A DNA stretch of 38,157 nucleotides from Kineosporia rhizophila (lineage in GTDB: Bacteria > Actinomycetota > Actinomycetes > Actinomycetales > Kineosporiaceae): the NCBI RefSeq assembly GCF_021277265.1, contig NZ_JAJSOH010000046.1, positions 1 through 38,157 of the forward strand, given 5' to 3'. The notes under the pieces are model-generated. The model did no database searches. It was given only the letters and a program-made list of their open reading frames with translations, and was not told the origin of the DNA. A program made the translations under genes and the position numbers. The stretch's first letter is position 1. Every line of letters starts with the position of its first letter. Below are positions 31,867 through 38,157 of the stretch, in pieces.

Positions 31867-31890
31867 ACATATGAAGACCTCTTCAGATGT
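31867..31890. promoter_or_regulatory. ArsR/SmtB-type operator between regulator and metal ATPase
   Basis: An 11-2-11 imperfect palindrome, ACATATGAAGA-CC-TCTTCAGATGT, with one mismatched pair. It is an AT-rich island in GC-rich DNA and resembles the 12-2-12 sites of SmtB/CzrA proteins. It ends 45 bp before the ATPase start, just upstream of a possible -10 (GATAAC, 31894-31899), and lies 54 bp upstream of the regulator start. Confidence 0.75.
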
Positions 31891-31935
31891 TCTGATAACT
31901 TCCTACCTCCGCCGCCTCACCGGAGGGTCCCTCCC

Positions 31936-33861
31936 ATGCCGACCACGGCCATCGCCCCCGCCCCGAACCCGGTGCCCACCCGTCCCCCGGTGGTCAGGAC
32001 CCGGTGGCACGCGTTGCCGGAGATGCGCTGGGCCGCCGCCGCGCTGGGGCTGTTCCTGCTCGGCCTCCTGGCCCAGGTCTCCGGCGCTCCCGGCTGGCTG
32101 AGCTGGGCGCTGTACCTCAGCTGTTACGCGGCGGGGGGCTGGGAGCCGGGGCTGGCCGGGCTGCAGGCCCTGCGCGAGAAGACGCTCGACGTGGACCTGC
32201 TCATGGTGGTGGCGGCGATCGGGGCCGCGGCGATCGGCCAAGTCCTCGACGGCGCCCTGCTCATCGTCATCTTCGCCACCTCCGGCGCCCTGGAGGCGCT
32301 GGCGACCGCCCGCACCGAGGACTCGGTACGGGGGCTGCTGGAACTAGCGCCCGAGACAGCGGTCCGGGTCACCGAGGGGGCCGAGCAGACCGTACCCACG
32401 GCGGTTCTCGCTGTGGGGGACGAGATTCTGGTGCGCCCCGGCGAGCGGATCGGCGCCGACGGTGAGGTGTTGTCCGGAGCCAGCGACGTGAATCAGGCCA
32501 CCGTCACCGGCGAGTCACTGCCGGCCGAGAAACGCCCCGGGGACGAGGTGTTCGCGGGCACGCTGAACGGCATGGGGGTCCTGCGGGTTCAGGTCACCCG
32601 TCGGGCCGGGGACTCGGTGGTCGCCCGGATCGCCGCCCTGGTGCAGGAGGCCAGCCGCACCAAGGCCACCACCCAGCTGTTCGTGGAAAAGGTGGAGCAG
32701 CGCTACTCGGTCGGCATGGTGGTGGCCACGCTCGTGCTCTTCGCCGTGCCGCTGGCCCTCGGCGAGGACTTCCGGGAGGCGCTGCTGCGGGCCATGACGT
32801 TCATGATCGTGGCCTCGCCCTGCGCGATCGTGCTGTCCAGCATGCCGCCGCTGCTGGCCGCCGTGGCCAACGCCGGGCGTCACGGTGTGCTGATCAAGTC
32901 GGCGGTGGTGATGGAACGCCTCGGAACCACCTCCAAGGTGGCCTTCGACAAGACCGGCACCCTCACCCAGGGCACCCCGGTGCTGGCCGGCGTGCGCCTG
33001 CTGGGGTCGCTCGACGAGGCCGAGGTGTTGCGGCTGGCCGCCGCGGTGGAGCACGGCAGCGAACACCCGCTGGCCAAGGCCGTGGTGCGGGCGGCGCGGG
33101 AACGCGGCCTGTCGGTGCCGGCCGCCGTCGGTTTCGCGGCCCACCCGGGCATCGGGGTCTCGGCAACAGTGGACGGGCGTGGTGTCGCAGTCCGCTCGGC
33201 GGCACCCGGGTCTCCGGCGGGCTCCCAGAACGATTCTCAGGCCGCTCCTCAGGACACGGGGAACACCGTGGTCGTGGTCGAACTCGACGGCGAACCGCTG
33301 GCCGCGTTGAGTTTCACCGACCGGCTGCGCCCGGAGGCGCCGGCCGCGATCGCCGCGGTGAGCGCCTTGACCGAGCAGCCTCCGGTGCTGCTGACCGGCG
33401 ACAACGCCGTCACCGCAGCCGATGTCGCGGCGCGCACCGGCATCCCGCAGACCCGGGCCGGGCTGCTGCCGGAGCAGAAGCTCGGTCTGATCCGGCAACT
33501 GCAGCACGAGGGGGAGCGGGTGACTTTCGTCGGCGACGGCATCAACGACGCGCCCGCCCTGGCCGCCGCCCACTGCGGCATCGCGATGGGTGCGGCCTCG
33601 GACCTGACCCTGCAGACGGCCGACGCGGTGGTGGTGCGCGACGACCTGAACGCGATCCCGGCCGTCATCGCGCTCTCCCGCCGGGCCCGCCGGGTGGTGA
33701 TCGCCAACCTGGCCATCGCCGCCACGTTCATCACCGTGCTGGTGGCCTGGGACCTGTTCGGCGACCTGCCCCTGCCGCTGGGGGTGCTGGGCCACGAGGG
33801 CTCCACGGTCGTCGTCGGGCTGAACGGCCTGCGGCTGCTGCGCGAGAAAGCCTGGCGGTAG
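31936..33861 (+). CDS. P1B-4 type heavy-metal efflux ATPase (CtpD/CoaT-like)
   Basis: A 641-residue P-type ATPase. There is no N-terminal metal-binding domain: the protein begins with a Pro-rich segment and goes straight to membrane helices. The actuator carries TGES at 191-194. The transport helix has SPC at 294-296 (ASPCAIVLSS), replacing CPC. Phosphorylation is on Asp338 of DKTGT, the nucleotide domain has EHGSEHPLAKAV, and GDGIND is at 533-538. The last helix has HEGST at 620-624. SPC together with HEG(G/S)T defines the P1B-4 class, which exports Co(II), and in some cases Fe(II), Zn(II) or Ni(II). GGAGGG precedes the ATG. The divergent ArsR sensor fits this metal range. Confidence 0.95.
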   Translation: MPTTAIAPAPNPVPTRPPVVRTRWHALPEMRWAAAALGLFLLGLLAQVSGAPGWLSWALYLSCYAAGGWEPGLAGLQALREKTLDVDLLMVVAAIGAAAIGQVLDGALLIVIFATSGALEALATARTEDSVRGLLELAPETAVRVTEGAEQTVPTAVLAVGDEILVRPGERIGADGEVLSGASDVNQATVTGESLPAEKRPGDEVFAGTLNGMGVLRVQVTRRAGDSVVARIAALVQEASRTKATTQLFVEKVEQRYSVGMVVATLVLFAVPLALGEDFREALLRAMTFMIVASPCAIVLSSMPPLLAAVANAGRHGVLIKSAVVMERLGTTSKVAFDKTGTLTQGTPVLAGVRLLGSLDEAEVLRLAAAVEHGSEHPLAKAVVRAARERGLSVPAAVGFAAHPGIGVSATVDGRGVAVRSAAPGSPAGSQNDSQAAPQDTGNTVVVVELDGEPLAALSFTDRLRPEAPAAIAAVSALTEQPPVLLTGDNAVTAADVAARTGIPQTRAGLLPEQKLGLIRQLQHEGERVTFVGDGINDAPALAAAHCGIAMGAASDLTLQTADAVVVRDDLNAIPAVIALSRRARRVVIANLAIAATFITVLVAWDLFGDLPLPLGVLGHEGSTVVVGLNGLRLLREKAWR

Positions 33862-33899
33862 ACCTGGGGCGGGCACCGGTTTTTGAGGAGAATGCTGGG

Positions 33900-34496
33900 A
33901 TGCCAGAGACCAAGGTCATCGGGATCGTGCTGTTCGACGGTGTGGAGGAACTCGACGCCGTGGGCCCTTGGGAGGTGCTGGCGTACTGGACGCTCAACCA
34001 CCCCGACGACGGCTACCGGGTGATCACCCTGGCCCCCACCGACGGGGTGGTGACCTGCGCCAAGGGCCTGCGGATCACTCCCGACCACACCTTCGCCGAC
34101 GCCCCCGCGCTGGACGTGGTGCTGCACCCGGGCGGCCGGGGCACCCGCCCGCTCAGCCGCAACCGCGAGCACCTCGACTGGGTGCGCGCCCAGTCCGGCC
34201 GGGCCGAGCTGATGACCAGTGTCTGCACCGGCTCCCTGGTCTACGCGGCGGCGGGCCTGCTGCGCGGTCGTCCGGCCACCACCCACTGGGCCTCGCTCGA
34301 CGAGCTCGCCGCCCTGGACGCCACGATCAAGATCGACGAGAACGCCCGGTTCGTCGACGACGTGGACGTCGTGACCAGCGCCGGCGTCTCGGCGGGCATC
34401 GACCTGGCCCTGCACCTGGTCTCCCGGCTCAGTTTCCCCTACCGTGCCGTCGGGGTGCGACGGGCGATCCAGTACGACCCGCAGCCCCCGGTCTGA
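33900..34496 (+). CDS. DJ-1/PfpI family protein (isonitrile hydratase-like)
   Basis: A 198-residue protein of the class I glutamine amidotransferase-like fold. VIGIVLFDGVEELDAVGPWE at the N-terminus holds the conserved acidic residue near 17. The nucleophile Cys109 is in the elbow LMTSVCTGSLVYAAAGLL. Downstream are ATTHWASLDELAAL, which may supply the His, and VVTSAGVSAGIDLALHLVSR. This pattern is shared with isonitrile hydratase and with the N-terminal domains of GATase-1-like AraC regulators; no HTH is attached here. A hydratase or glyoxalase-type activity is possible, substrate unknown. GAGGAG lies upstream of the ATG. It is convergent with the PhyH gene, with a 6-bp gap. Confidence 0.9.
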   Translation: MPETKVIGIVLFDGVEELDAVGPWEVLAYWTLNHPDDGYRVITLAPTDGVVTCAKGLRITPDHTFADAPALDVVLHPGGRGTRPLSRNREHLDWVRAQSGRAELMTSVCTGSLVYAAAGLLRGRPATTHWASLDELAALDATIKIDENARFVDDVDVVTSAGVSAGIDLALHLVSRLSFPYRAVGVRRAIQYDPQPPV

Positions 34497-34502
34497 AAGT
34501 TC

Positions 34503-35255
34503 CTACAGAAAGTCGCGGATCAGCTGGTCCACCGGATACAGCTTCTCGTCGCCGAGATCGGTCTCCACCGCGCGGTCCATTCCCGGCTGCGCCATGAACC
34601 GCGGCGTGCGGCCGTGGTGCGGCTGGGCGGCGTGCACCAGGAAGGGATGACAGACGAAGACGTCGCCCGGCGAGCCGGTGGCCAGGGCCACCGGGCGGTG
34701 GGCGCTGGCCCGGTCCACCTCGGCGGCGAACGTGAAGATCGACTCACCGGCCTCGCCGTAGGGCCGCAGCACCTTGGGCACGTCGCGGTGCGAGCCGACC
34801 CGGACCCGGGTCGGCGCATCCGCCGTGGACACCTCGCTGAACAGGAACAACAGCAGCAGCGCGCGGGCGCGGGAGCGGTAGTTGGTCAGATACTGCGAGC
34901 CGTCCGGCGAGGGGTAGCTGGCCTCGATGTGCCAGCCCGCGTCGTCCGGTTCCACCGGGTGCGGGAAACGCAGCGGGAACGAACCCATTCCGCTGCGGCG
35001 CACCCAGCGGCCCGGGCCCACCAGGGTGTCGAAGGCGTCGACGAGGGCGGGAGCGTTGGCCGCGGCCTCGAACGCCGGCCCGCCCATCCCGTCGACCCAG
35101 TGGACGGGTTCGGTCCAGCCCGCCGGTTCGTCCGGCGAGAGCCCGATCCGTTTCCACAGCAGGCCGGCGCACTCCGCGGCAACCTCTGCGGGCACGGCAC
35201 CCTCGAGTTTCAGGTAGCCGTCCCGGCTGAACTGCTCGATCAGTGCGTCGTCCAC
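34503..35255 (-). CDS. Phytanoyl-CoA dioxygenase (PhyH) family oxygenase
   Basis: About 250 residues from GTG 35255 (VDDALIEQFSRDGYLKLEGA); an upstream extension in the same frame is low-complexity and less likely. The Fe(II)/2-oxoglutarate jelly-roll residues can be placed: H109 and E111 in GWHIEASYP (an HxE where most PhyH members have HxD), H208 in CHPFLVHAAQPH, and R219 in RTPRF 11 residues later, the spacing of human phytanoyl-CoA hydroxylase. The opening helix EQFSRDGYLKL is typical of the family. It should hydroxylate a small organic acid or acyl-CoA; the substrate is unknown. It is divergent from a family III CoA-transferase gene, which hints at acyl-CoA chemistry. Confidence 0.87.
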   Translation of the reverse strand: MDDALIEQFSRDGYLKLEGAVPAEVAAECAGLLWKRIGLSPDEPAGWTEPVHWVDGMGGPAFEAAANAPALVDAFDTLVGPGRWVRRSGMGSFPLRFPHPVEPDDAGWHIEASYPSPDGSQYLTNYRSRARALLLLFLFSEVSTADAPTRVRVGSHRDVPKVLRPYGEAGESIFTFAAEVDRASAHRPVALATGSPGDVFVCHPFLVHAAQPHHGRTPRFMAQPGMDRAVETDLGDEKLYPVDQLIRDFL

Positions 35256-35361
35256 GAGCGGAAGAGTGCCCCCGCCGGTCGGCGGCGGTCCAGCGAATTT
35301 CCGATGCCCAGCCCGCACTCGCGCATGGGCAGACCCGGCCAAGCCGCCTAATCTCGGACAA

Positions 35362-36585
35362 ATGACGAGCGACGACGCCGCCCATGGTCAGCATCTCGAC
35401 GGTCTGCGAGTGGTCGAGGTGGCCAGCTTCGTCGCCGGCCCGCTCGCCACTCTGAGCCTGGCCCAGCTGGGGGCCGAGGTCATCCGGATCGACCCGTTGG
35501 GTGGGGCCGCCGACCAGACCCGCTGGCCCCTGGCCCCGGGCGGGCGCAGCCTGTACTGGGCGGGCCTGAACCAGCAGAAGCGCTCGGTGGCGCTGAACCT
35601 GCGCAGCCCCGAGGGCCGTGAGCTGGCGCTGGCTCTGGCCACCGCCCCGGGGGAGCAGGCCGGCATCGTGGTCACCAACGCGGTGCGGGGGGAATGGATC
35701 AGCTACCGCGCGATGGCGGCGCTGCGCCCGGATCTCATCCACGCAAGGCTTCTCGGCCTGCCCGACGGATCGCCTGCGGTGGACTACACGGTGAACGCGG
35801 CGATCGGGTTCCCCCGGATCACCGGGCCCGGGCCGGGGCCGGTCAACCACGTCCTGCCGGCCTGGGACCTGCTGGCCGGGATGAACCTGGCCCTGGCGGT
35901 GCTGGTGGCCGAGCGCACCCGCCGGGCCACCGGCGCGGGGGAAAGCATCGAGGTCTCGCTCTACGACGTGGCCCTGTCGGTCAGCGCCCACCTGGGCTAC
36001 TTGGCCGAGGCCGCCCTCGACCCGGCGGGCCGCCCGCCCGGCGGGAATCACTACTTCGGCGGTTTCGGAAGGGATTTCGAGACGACGGACGGCCGGGTGA
36101 TGGTGGTGCTGCCCTCGCACCGGCAGTGGCTGGCCTTCGTCGACGTGCTCGGGGTGGCCGACCGGCTCACCGCCCTGGAGAAGATCACCGGGGCCGATCT
36201 GTCCACCGACTCGGGGCGTCACGAACAGCGTGAGGCCATCGCCCGCAACGTGGCGCCGTGGTTCGCCGCGCGCACGAGTGCGCAGGTGCTGGGCGAGCTT
36301 TCGGCGGCCGGGGTGGTGGCCTCGGAGTACCGCCGATTTACGGACGTCGTTGCCGACCAAGGGCTCTTGGGTGTGGGTAATCCGGTGGTGGAGTTCGTGG
36401 AGGAGCCGTCGATCGGCCGGATTCCGGCTGCGGGCACGCCAATCCGCTGGGGAAGTCGCGAACGCGCCGCAGTGGGGTCGTCGCAGTTGCTCGGCGCGGA
36501 CACCGGGCCGGTGCTGAGCGAACTGCTGGGTCTGGGGCAGGCCGAACTGGGAGGTCTGGCCGAGCGGGGCGTCATTGAGCTGTGA
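35362..36585 (+). CDS. CaiB/BaiF (family III) CoA-transferase, conventional domain order
   Basis: A 407-residue protein. The N-terminal large-domain strand is LDGLRVVEVASFVAGPLATL, then SLAQLGAEVIRIDPLGG. Next come NQQKRSVALNLRSPEGRELA and SPAVDYTVNAAIGFP. Catalytic Asp169 in PAWDLLAGMN has the same number as in formyl-CoA transferase; it forms the aspartyl-CoA intermediate. The small domain follows, with GRDFETTDGRVMVVLPSHRQ, and the C-terminus returns to the large domain (VEFVEEPSIGRIPAAGTPIR). It moves CoA between carboxylic acids; donors are unknown. TAATCT (35349-35354) is 7 nt before ATG 35362, predicting a leaderless message. It is convergent with the permuted CoA-transferase, with a 4-bp gap. 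Confidence 0.93.
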   Translation: MTSDDAAHGQHLDGLRVVEVASFVAGPLATLSLAQLGAEVIRIDPLGGAADQTRWPLAPGGRSLYWAGLNQQKRSVALNLRSPEGRELALALATAPGEQAGIVVTNAVRGEWISYRAMAALRPDLIHARLLGLPDGSPAVDYTVNAAIGFPRITGPGPGPVNHVLPAWDLLAGMNLALAVLVAERTRRATGAGESIEVSLYDVALSVSAHLGYLAEAALDPAGRPPGGNHYFGGFGRDFETTDGRVMVVLPSHRQWLAFVDVLGVADRLTALEKITGADLSTDSGRHEQREAIARNVAPWFAARTSAQVLGELSAAGVVASEYRRFTDVVADQGLLGVGNPVVEFVEEPSIGRIPAAGTPIRWGSRERAAVGSSQLLGADTGPVLSELLGLGQAELGGLAERGVIEL

Positions 36586-36589
36586 GCAT

Positions 36590-37897
36590 CTACCACTCGG
36601 GGGCGTCGGCGCCGTAGGTGTGGGGCGGGTGTGGGTAGGGCAGGGGCCCGCCGTACAGGTCGAACGGTGAGGGTACGTAACGCAGTTCACCGTAGGGGCT
36701 GTCCGTGGTGAGCAAGCCCGGGGCGTCAAGGGGGTGCACCGGTACGTCCGGTGCCTTGCTGCGGAACAGCAGATCGGCGGCCCGCACCAGGCTGAGCCGG
36801 GCCACACCGCTGACCCCATGGCGCAGCCGGGCCGCGGCGAGCCCGACCGTGGCCGCCACCATGCCGTAGCCGGTGGCGTGGTCGAGCGCCTGCACCGGCA
36901 GGGCTCCGGGGCGGCCGTCGCGTAGCCGGTACACGTCGGCGATCCCGACGGCGGCCTGCACGATGCTGTCGAAACCGCGCCGCTGCGCCCAGGGGCCGGT
37001 GGTTCCCCAGGCATCCAGATTGACCACGATCAGCGCCGGGTAGCGGTCGTGCAGCGCCTCGGGGGACAGGCCGTGGGCGTCGAGAGCGCCGTTGCGATAG
37101 CCGAGCAGGATCACGTCGGCCCGCTCAAGCAATTCGTGCAGGCGGCCAGCCCCGGTGTCCAGGTCGAGCAGGGCACTGCGCTTGCCGAAGCCGCTGTCGA
37201 TGTGCGCGTCGATCAGTTCGGGCAGCGCAGGCGGGTCGATGCGCAGCACGTCGGCGCCGAGCGCGGCGAGGGTGCGCGAGGCGACCGGCCCGGCCACCAC
37301 CCGGGTCAGGTCCAGGACCCGCAGGCCGTTCAGAGGCAGGCCGTCGGGCGAGTTGCCGGGCTGCCAGGGCCCGCCGGGCGCTTCGGCCACTTCGAAGGCG
37401 ATCCAGTCGCGCGGTGGTGGGCCGGCCGCCATCGGCGAGTCCAGCCACTGGCGGCGGCTTCTTACTGCGGCCGCGATCCCGCCGGCCTCGCCGATGACCT
37501 GCTCCGCCTCCAAGGCGGACATCGAGCGTAAGGTGTTACCGACGTCCTCAATCGGTGCTCTCAGGGCCCGCCGCAGGCGCTCGGCGTGGTGGGGATAGTT
37601 GGCGTGGGTGCGGATCCAGCCGTCGGCGGTGGGGAAGAAGCCCGACAGGGGAGCGAAGCCGAGGGGCTGGCGGCCGGCCACCCTCAGGTGCCCGAGGGAG
37701 TCGAAGGCGGCGGCGATGCGCGGGGACGAGGCGCGCACGGCTCCCGGACGTTGCAGCAGGTCGTCCACGGCGGCTGCGGCCAGCCCGACCGAGGCCAGGG
37801 CCAGGCCTTCTACGTCGAGCGGACCGCCCCACCAGCGGCGGGGCCCGTAGAGCGCCTCACCTGCCCCGAGTTCGAAAGGGGGCAGGATGCGGCTCAT
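36590..37897 (-). CDS. Family III CoA-transferase with apparently permuted domain order
   Basis: A 435-residue protein. The usual N-terminal signature of CaiB proteins appears only at about residue 190: LNGLRVLDLTRVVAGPVASR, then TLAALGADVLRIDPP. Residues 80-155 instead carry what is normally found after it: FPTADGWIRTHANYPHHAER and GGIAAAVRSRRQWLDSP, the small-domain and late-helix elements. The rest is VVNLDAWGTTGPWAQRRGFD, SIVQAAVGIADV, and catalytic Asp339 in VQALDHATGYG. The enzyme should still form an aspartyl-CoA intermediate. Similar long CoA-transferases occur in actinobacteria, so I read this as a family-wide circular permutation rather than a local rearrangement. It is divergent from a LysR regulator. 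Confidence 0.88.
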   Translation of the reverse strand: MSRILPPFELGAGEALYGPRRWWGGPLDVEGLALASVGLAAAAVDDLLQRPGAVRASSPRIAAAFDSLGHLRVAGRQPLGFAPLSGFFPTADGWIRTHANYPHHAERLRRALRAPIEDVGNTLRSMSALEAEQVIGEAGGIAAAVRSRRQWLDSPMAAGPPPRDWIAFEVAEAPGGPWQPGNSPDGLPLNGLRVLDLTRVVAGPVASRTLAALGADVLRIDPPALPELIDAHIDSGFGKRSALLDLDTGAGRLHELLERADVILLGYRNGALDAHGLSPEALHDRYPALIVVNLDAWGTTGPWAQRRGFDSIVQAAVGIADVYRLRDGRPGALPVQALDHATGYGMVAATVGLAAARLRHGVSGVARLSLVRAADLLFRSKAPDVPVHPLDAPGLLTTDSPYGELRYVPSPFDLYGGPLPYPHPPHTYGADAPEW

Positions 37898-37947
37898 TCG
37901 CAGAGCATGACCGATCGGACCGGACCGCGCGGGTATTGTCCGCCTGC

Positions 37948-38157
37948 ATGTTCTCGTTCGAGCAGTTGCGGGGCTTCGTCACCGTCGCCGAGGAGCTGCA
38001 CTTCGGCCGGGCGGCGGCGCGGTTGTCGATGACCCAGCCGCCGCTCTCGCGCCTGGTGCAGAAGCTGGAACGGGAGGTGGGCGTGCGGCTGTTCGACCGC
38101 GACAGCCGGGGCGTGCGCCTGACCCCGGCCGGGAACGCCTTCTACGGTGAGGCCCGC
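37948..38157 (+). CDS. LysR family transcriptional regulator, cut by window end
   Basis: Seventy residues are visible and the frame is open at the last base. MFSFEQLRGFVTVAEELHFG followed by RAAARLSMTQPPLSRLVQKL is the standard LysR helix-turn-helix, with EREVGVRLFDRDSRGVRLTP as the wing and linker. TATTGT (37934-37939), 8 nt before the ATG, may be the -10 box of a leaderless message. It is divergent from the permuted CoA-transferase across 50 bp, the normal layout for a LysR gene and its target. Confidence 0.93.
   Translation, partial: MFSFEQLRGFVTVAEELHFGRAAARLSMTQPPLSRLVQKLEREVGVRLFDRDSRGVRLTPAGNAFYGEAR

Noticed and set aside
1..38157. Search for CRISPR arrays, tRNA/rRNA genes, insertion sequences, integrases or attachment sites
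   Set aside because: Reading through the window I found no regularly spaced repeats, no cloverleaf-like or rRNA sequence, and no transposase or integrase motifs; this looks like ordinary chromosome.

Overview
This window is chromosomal DNA from a high-GC actinomycete. Third codon positions are almost always G or C and GTG starts are frequent. Several genes appear to be transcribed leaderless from a TAnnnT -10 box, and the mix of LacI, MarR, MerR, ArsR, LuxR and AraC regulators with Hanks-type kinases fits a soil actinobacterium. A Kineosporia-like relative is my guess; nothing in the window proves the genus. I see no rRNA, tRNA, CRISPR array, insertion sequence or phage gene. Gene packing is tight and several convergent pairs overlap.

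Regions. 1-2.1 kb: an NADPH:quinone-type oxidoreductase facing its MarR regulator across two identical palindromes, then two overlapping small LuxR-type HTH genes. 2.2-9.5 kb: an LLM-class (F420/flavin) oxidoreductase, then a sugar locus with a LacI regulator, a GH127 beta-L-arabinofuranosidase, and an ABC importer made of a binding lipoprotein and two permeases. No ATPase is encoded there, so a shared one is probably used. 9.5-17 kb: an M20 peptidase, a VOC protein, an SRPBCC protein, a DUF3500 protein, a membrane GGDEF-EAL protein, a small unknown protein, an AraC plus MmcQ/YjbR pair, and a second VOC protein. 17-19.1 kb: an SDR divergent from a MerR regulator with a textbook MerR-type promoter, followed by trmB.

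19.1-30 kb is the signalling core. It holds a membrane Ser/Thr kinase with a Thr/Pro-rich outer tail, a small two-TM protein, and an aldo/keto reductase. It also holds a protein of about 1800 residues that joins a Ser/Thr kinase, a STAND-type ATPase, a helical repeat region, two GAF-like domains and a GGEEF diguanylate cyclase. That fusion is the most remarkable object in the window. Convergent to it is an SDR-like protein with an N-terminal zinc ribbon and no canonical catalytic Tyr. With the GGDEF-EAL protein, the area links Ser/Thr phosphorylation to c-di-GMP.

30-38.2 kb: a HEAT-like protein, a SAM methyltransferase, then a metal-efflux module (CzrA/NmtR-like ArsR, a 24-bp operator, a P1B-4 ATPase). 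After that come a DJ-1/PfpI protein, a PhyH-type dioxygenase, and two convergent family III CoA-transferases. One CoA-transferase has conventional domain order and the other appears circularly permuted. A LysR regulator, cut by the window edge, is divergent from the permuted one.
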